A DNA stretch of 37,505 bases from SZUA-430 sp044375275 (GTDB lineage: Bacteria > Pseudomonadota > Alphaproteobacteria > Micropepsales > Micropepsaceae), in assembly GCA_044375275.1 (NCBI GenBank), contig JBILMZ010000011.1:1-37505 (forward strand), written 5' to 3'. Each line of letters starts with the position of its first letter. Positions within the stretch are counted from its first letter, which is position 1. Positions 34,802 to 37,505 of this stretch are shown in pieces. The position numbers and the translations under genes are program-made. A model generated the notes under the pieces. It made no database searches and was not told where the DNA came from. It was given only the letters and a program-made list of their open reading frames with translations.

Positions 34802-35835
34802 GCGTGCTTCGATTTGAAAATGTCCGGCATGCTTACGGCCGCAAGACCGCGTTGAGCGACTTCACGCTGTCCGTGGACGAGGGGCAGATCGTGGCACTTC
34901 TTGGTCCGTCCGGAAGCGGCAAGACAACAGCGCTGCGCATTGCGGCGGGGCTTGAGACGCCTGAGTCCGGAAATGTGTTTGTCGGCGCGAAGCAGGTGGC
35001 AGGCGAGGGGCTGTTCGTGCCGCCGGAGCGCCGTGACATCGGCCTCCTGTTCCAGGATCTCGCGCTCTTTCCGCACCTGACGGTGATCGAGAATGTCGGC
35101 TTCGGCCTGACCGGCAATGGTGCGGAACGTCGTCGCCGGATCGGTGAGCTTTTGAGCCTTGTGGGTCTCGACGGGCTGGGTCAGCGTTACCCGCACCAGC
35201 TTTCAGGCGGACAGCAGCAGCGCGTCGCCCTGGCGCGTGCACTCGCGCCCGAACCGCGTGTGTTGCTGCTCGACGAGCCATTCTCGAACCTTGATGTCGT
35301 GCTGCGTCATCAGGTTCGGCGCGAGATGGTCGCCCTGCTGAAGAAGATCGGAACATCCGTACTCTTTGTGACCCACGATCCGGAAGAGGCACTCTATGTG
35401 GCCGACCAGGTTGCAGTGATGGGTGGCGGCGTCATTCAGCAGGTGGCAGCCCCCGATGATCTGTACTTTGCGCCGGCCAACCGCTTCGTTGCGGCCTTCT
35501 TCGGGGATGCCAATGTCATTCCGGCGACGGTGAAGTCTGGGCTCGCCGAAACGCCGCTGGGATCAGTCGCGACATCTCTGCCGGATGGTCCCGCCGATGC
35601 CATCGTGCGGGCGACAGGCCTTGTCGTCTCATCGGGAACGACGGCGCACGCCACTGTCCGTTCGGCGCGCATCCTCGGTGCAACGATGATGGTGGAACTT
35701 GAACCGCTGCCAGTCACGGGACTGCAGGGGCCGCTGATTGCAAGGATGCAGCTGGGCCCCCGGCCGCAGGTAGGCGCGCACGTGACGCTCGCCCTCAACC
35801 CGCGACTGACGTTTGTCTTCCCGCGCGAAGGCTGA
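34798..35835 (+). CDS. fbpC: Iron(III) ABC transporter ATP-binding protein
   Basis: A 345-residue ABC ATPase. It has Walker A GPSGSGKT (36-43), a Q-loop in LLFQDLALFPHLTV, signature LSGGQQQR (135-142), Walker B VLLLDE (155-160) and His193. A C-terminal regulatory domain of about 110 residues (from ANVIPATVKSG) of TOBE type completes the FbpC architecture. The start is GTG 34798, overlapping the permease stop. It ends 3 bases from the stop of the convergent binding-protein gene, leaving no room for an independent terminator. Confidence 0.92.
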   Translation: MSVLRFENVRHAYGRKTALSDFTLSVDEGQIVALLGPSGSGKTTALRIAAGLETPESGNVFVGAKQVAGEGLFVPPERRDIGLLFQDLALFPHLTVIENVGFGLTGNGAERRRRIGELLSLVGLDGLGQRYPHQLSGGQQQRVALARALAPEPRVLLLDEPFSNLDVVLRHQVRREMVALLKKIGTSVLFVTHDPEEALYVADQVAVMGGGVIQQVAAPDDLYFAPANRFVAAFFGDANVIPATVKSGLAETPLGSVATSLPDGPADAIVRATGLVVSSGTTAHATVRSARILGATMMVELEPLPVTGLQGPLIARMQLGPRPQVGAHVTLALNPRLTFVFPREG

Positions 35836-35838
35836 GAG

Positions 35839-36849
35839 TTACTTCCAGCCGCTTTCATCCAGGATGCGCGAGGCAGCCACGCTGTTGCGTGCGAAGGAAT
35901 CTGCGTTGATCTGGTCCTGGCGGAAGGGGCCGAAACCGGCAAGGACCGGATGTGGTGCGACGTTCGGGTTCGCGGGATACTCAAGGCTGCCATTGGTGAA
36001 GAGGCGCTGGGCTTCCGGCGAGAGCAGGAACTCCACCAGCCGGATGGCGTTCGCCTTGTTTGGTGCGTGCTTTGTGATCGCTGCACCCGAGATGTTCACA
36101 TGCGTACCGCGATCAGCCTGGTTCGGAAACACCACGCCAAGACGGGTCGTGAGCGCCCGATCCTCCGGCTTCTCGGAAGCGATGAGCCGGGCAAGGTAAT
36201 AGGAATTCGAGATCGCGACATCGCCAACGCCCGCTGCAACGGCCTTGATCTGGTCCGTGTCGCCGCCCTGTGGAGGACGTGCAAGATTGGCAACGATGCC
36301 GCGCGCCCAGGCTCGTGTCTTGTCCGGTCCATGAGCCGCAATGATCGATCCGACCAGGCCGAGATTGTAAATGTTCGTGCCGCTGCGGGTCAGCAATCGT
36401 CCCTTGAGGCGCGGATCGGCAAGTGCCTCATATGTCGCGATGTCGGCAGGATTGATGCGATCCTTGTGATAGACAAGCACACGCGCACGCACCGCGAGGC
36501 CATACCAGTGACCTTCCGGATGGCGCAGATGGGCAGGAAGCAGTGTGTCGAGTGTCGGGATACGGACAGGCTGCAGCAGCCCCGCATCCCATGCATGCGC
36601 AAGGCGCCCCGCGTCGACCGTGATGAGCACGTCAGCGGGGGATCCCGCACCTTCGCTCTTCAGGCGCTGGACAAGCTGGTCGTGCTCGGCCTCGACGACA
36701 TTGACCTTGATTCCGGATGAGCGTGTGAACGCATCCCAGAGCGCCTGGTCGCTGCCGTAGTGGCGCGCGCTGAGGACGTTGACGTCAGCAGCGTGCGACG
36801 TGGAAACCAGAAGGAGGCTCGCAAGAAAAAGGGCGGGCAAACGGAGCAT
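35839..36849 (-). CDS. fbpA: Periplasmic iron(III)-binding protein of an ABC transporter
   Basis: A 336-residue FbpA/FutA-type binding protein. A signal peptide is cleaved near SHA|AD (20/21). The mature part begins VNVLSARHYGSD, where Tyr31 matches a ligand position of FutA-like proteins. Tyr217-Tyr218 in ISNSYYLARL is the tyrosine pair that binds ferric iron in this family. The length and fold pattern are normal. It is encoded opposite to its permease and ATPase genes, which is unusual, and the two transcripts meet with 3 bases between stops. A predicted promoter and an inverted repeat lie just upstream of its start. Confidence 0.9.
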   Translation of the reverse strand: MLRLPALFLASLLLVSTSHAADVNVLSARHYGSDQALWDAFTRSSGIKVNVVEAEHDQLVQRLKSEGAGSPADVLITVDAGRLAHAWDAGLLQPVRIPTLDTLLPAHLRHPEGHWYGLAVRARVLVYHKDRINPADIATYEALADPRLKGRLLTRSGTNIYNLGLVGSIIAAHGPDKTRAWARGIVANLARPPQGGDTDQIKAVAAGVGDVAISNSYYLARLIASEKPEDRALTTRLGVVFPNQADRGTHVNISGAAITKHAPNKANAIRLVEFLLSPEAQRLFTNGSLEYPANPNVAPHPVLAGFGPFRQDQINADSFARNSVAASRILDESGWK

Positions 36850-36869
36850 GACGGGCTACCAAGTTAAGA

Positions 36870-36893
36870 ATGAAACGCAATAGCAGGTTTCAT
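36870..36893. promoter_or_regulatory. Inverted repeat in the fbpA promoter
   Basis: ATGAAAC and GTTTCAT are perfect 7-base inverted copies with a 10-base spacer, 21-44 bases upstream of the fbpA start. The repeat overlaps the predicted -10 box and start point. It is different from the palindrome of the permease operon. Confidence 0.5.
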
Positions 36894-36917
36894 AGCCTCA
36901 TGCGGCGCGCTCCGCAA
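36889..36917 (-). promoter_or_regulatory. Predicted fbpA promoter
   Basis: On the minus strand, TTGCGG (36917-36912) and TATGAA (36894-36889) are separated by 17 bases. The -35 matches only three of six positions and the -10 four, so support is modest. The position fits the fbpA start at 36849. Confidence 0.4.
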
Positions 36918-36983
36918 GGGCGGCGATTTGACAGGGCGGAGCCGCCCCGACATGCATCGGAACACAGAAAACGGAAGACAGTC

Positions 36984-37505
36984 ATGCAACAGGATACGGA
37001 CTTCACGGGTAAACGCGTGCTCGTCGTCGGCGGCTCAAGCGGCATCGGCAACGGCATTGCGCACGCATTCCGCACGCGCGGCGCAAGCGTGCATGTCTGG
37101 GGCACGCGCGCATCGGCAGGTGACTACGCGGCTGACGAAGGCTCGGACCTTGCGGGTCTGGGCTATACCTGTGTCGATGTCGGCAACCCGGAAGCGATCG
37201 AGGCCGCGCCGCTTCCGTTTCCGACCCTCGATATATTGGTTCAGTGCCAGGGCACGGTCGTCTATCGCAAGGGAGAGTTCGAGCGTGCCGGTTGGGACAA
37301 GGTGATGTCCGTCAATCTCGACAGCCTGATGAATACTGGCCGGAAGTTTCACGCCCAGCTGGCAGCGGCTCATGGCTCAATGATCATCGTGAGTTCCATT
37401 GCCGGCTTCAAGGCCAACATCGGAAACCCGGCCTACTCGGCCTCGAAGGCCGGCGCCGTCAGCCTGACCAAGACACTCGGCCAGGCCTGGGCGCGCGACG
37501 GGATC
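36984..37505 (+). CDS. Short-chain dehydrogenase/reductase, 3' end outside window
   Basis: The first 174 residues of a classical SDR. The NAD(P)-binding motif GGSSGIG is at 16-22. The usual NNAG structural motif reads CQGT near 88-91. Ser137/Ser138 precede YSASK, with catalytic Tyr151 and Lys155. GGAAG at 36973-36977 lies 6 bases before the ATG. It oxidises or reduces an alcohol/ketone substrate that cannot be inferred. A TTGACA at 36928-36933 could be its -35 box, but no good -10 follows. The frame stays open to the last base, so the gene is cut by the window end. Confidence 0.9.
   Translation, partial: MQQDTDFTGKRVLVVGGSSGIGNGIAHAFRTRGASVHVWGTRASAGDYAADEGSDLAGLGYTCVDVGNPEAIEAAPLPFPTLDILVQCQGTVVYRKGEFERAGWDKVMSVNLDSLMNTGRKFHAQLAAAHGSMIIVSSIAGFKANIGNPAYSASKAGAVSLTKTLGQAWARDGI

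Noticed and set aside
36864..36880. A second Fur-like site upstream of fbpA
   Set aside because: TTGCGTTTCATTCTTAA on the minus strand matches the permease palindrome at only about 11 of 17 positions and lacks symmetry.

Overview
The window looks like the chromosome of an alphaproteobacterium with moderately high GC content. The order is not resolved. The evidence is gene order: odhB-lpdA, then xerC, an FSA-type transaldolase and priA, then a five-gene F1 operon (atpHAGDC) without the F0 genes, then a long leftward run obgE-proB-proA-nadD-rsfS-rlmH ... envC-ctpA-yibQ-like-rppH next to rplU-rpmA. This layout is familiar in that class. No insertion sequence, prophage, CRISPR array, tRNA or rRNA was recognised, and no gene-free stretch exceeds 300 bases.

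Layout. 1-1740: end of the 2-oxoglutarate dehydrogenase E2 gene and its E3 subunit, closed by a terminator. 1792-6738: a small membrane protein, then xerC and an FSA-like transaldolase leftward, priA rightward, inorganic pyrophosphatase leftward, and a 49-residue glycine-zipper peptide. 6926-11845: F1-ATPase operon with terminator. 11913-15672: a diiron ferritin-like protein, a double-membrane-pass chemoreceptor and a Pro/Ala/Glu-rich secreted anchored protein. 15770-21001 (leftward): alpha/beta hydrolase, RppH, YibQ-like deacetylase-fold protein, CtpA, EnvC-like activator. 21128-23306 (leftward): phosphoglycerate mutase and a thiolase, apparently inserted into the conserved cluster. 23603-28982 (leftward): rlmH, rsfS, nadD, proA, proB, obgE, tightly packed or overlapping. 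29140-30437 (leftward): a GNAT acetyltransferase and rpmA/rplU with a good sigma70-type promoter and a strong terminator. 30574-37505: rlmJ, a secreted beta/gamma-crystallin-like protein, a TauE/SafE permease, a ferric-iron ABC transporter split between strands, and a truncated short-chain dehydrogenase.

How the genes work together. Most of the window is housekeeping: TCA cycle, replication restart, chromosome dimer resolution, ATP synthesis, proline and NAD synthesis, ribosome assembly and modification, and cell-wall remodelling (EnvC/CtpA/YibQ). The accessory-looking parts are the ATP-operon-linked diiron protein, the chemoreceptor pair, the crystallin-like protein with its elaborate upstream region, and the iron transporter. 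In that transporter the permease/ATPase operon carries a Fur-box-like palindrome over its -10 region, while the binding protein is transcribed convergently behind a different inverted repeat.

I found no clearly new multi-gene system. The most unusual items are two housekeeping proteins with repetitive tails: NadD with a C-terminal PTLG tetrapeptide repeat encoded by a 12-bp minisatellite, and RsfS with a Lys/Ala-rich N-terminal extension of about 100 residues. Next are the uncharacterised diiron protein, the regulatory architecture around the crystallin-like and iron-transport genes, and several convergent gene pairs whose stop codons touch or nearly touch.
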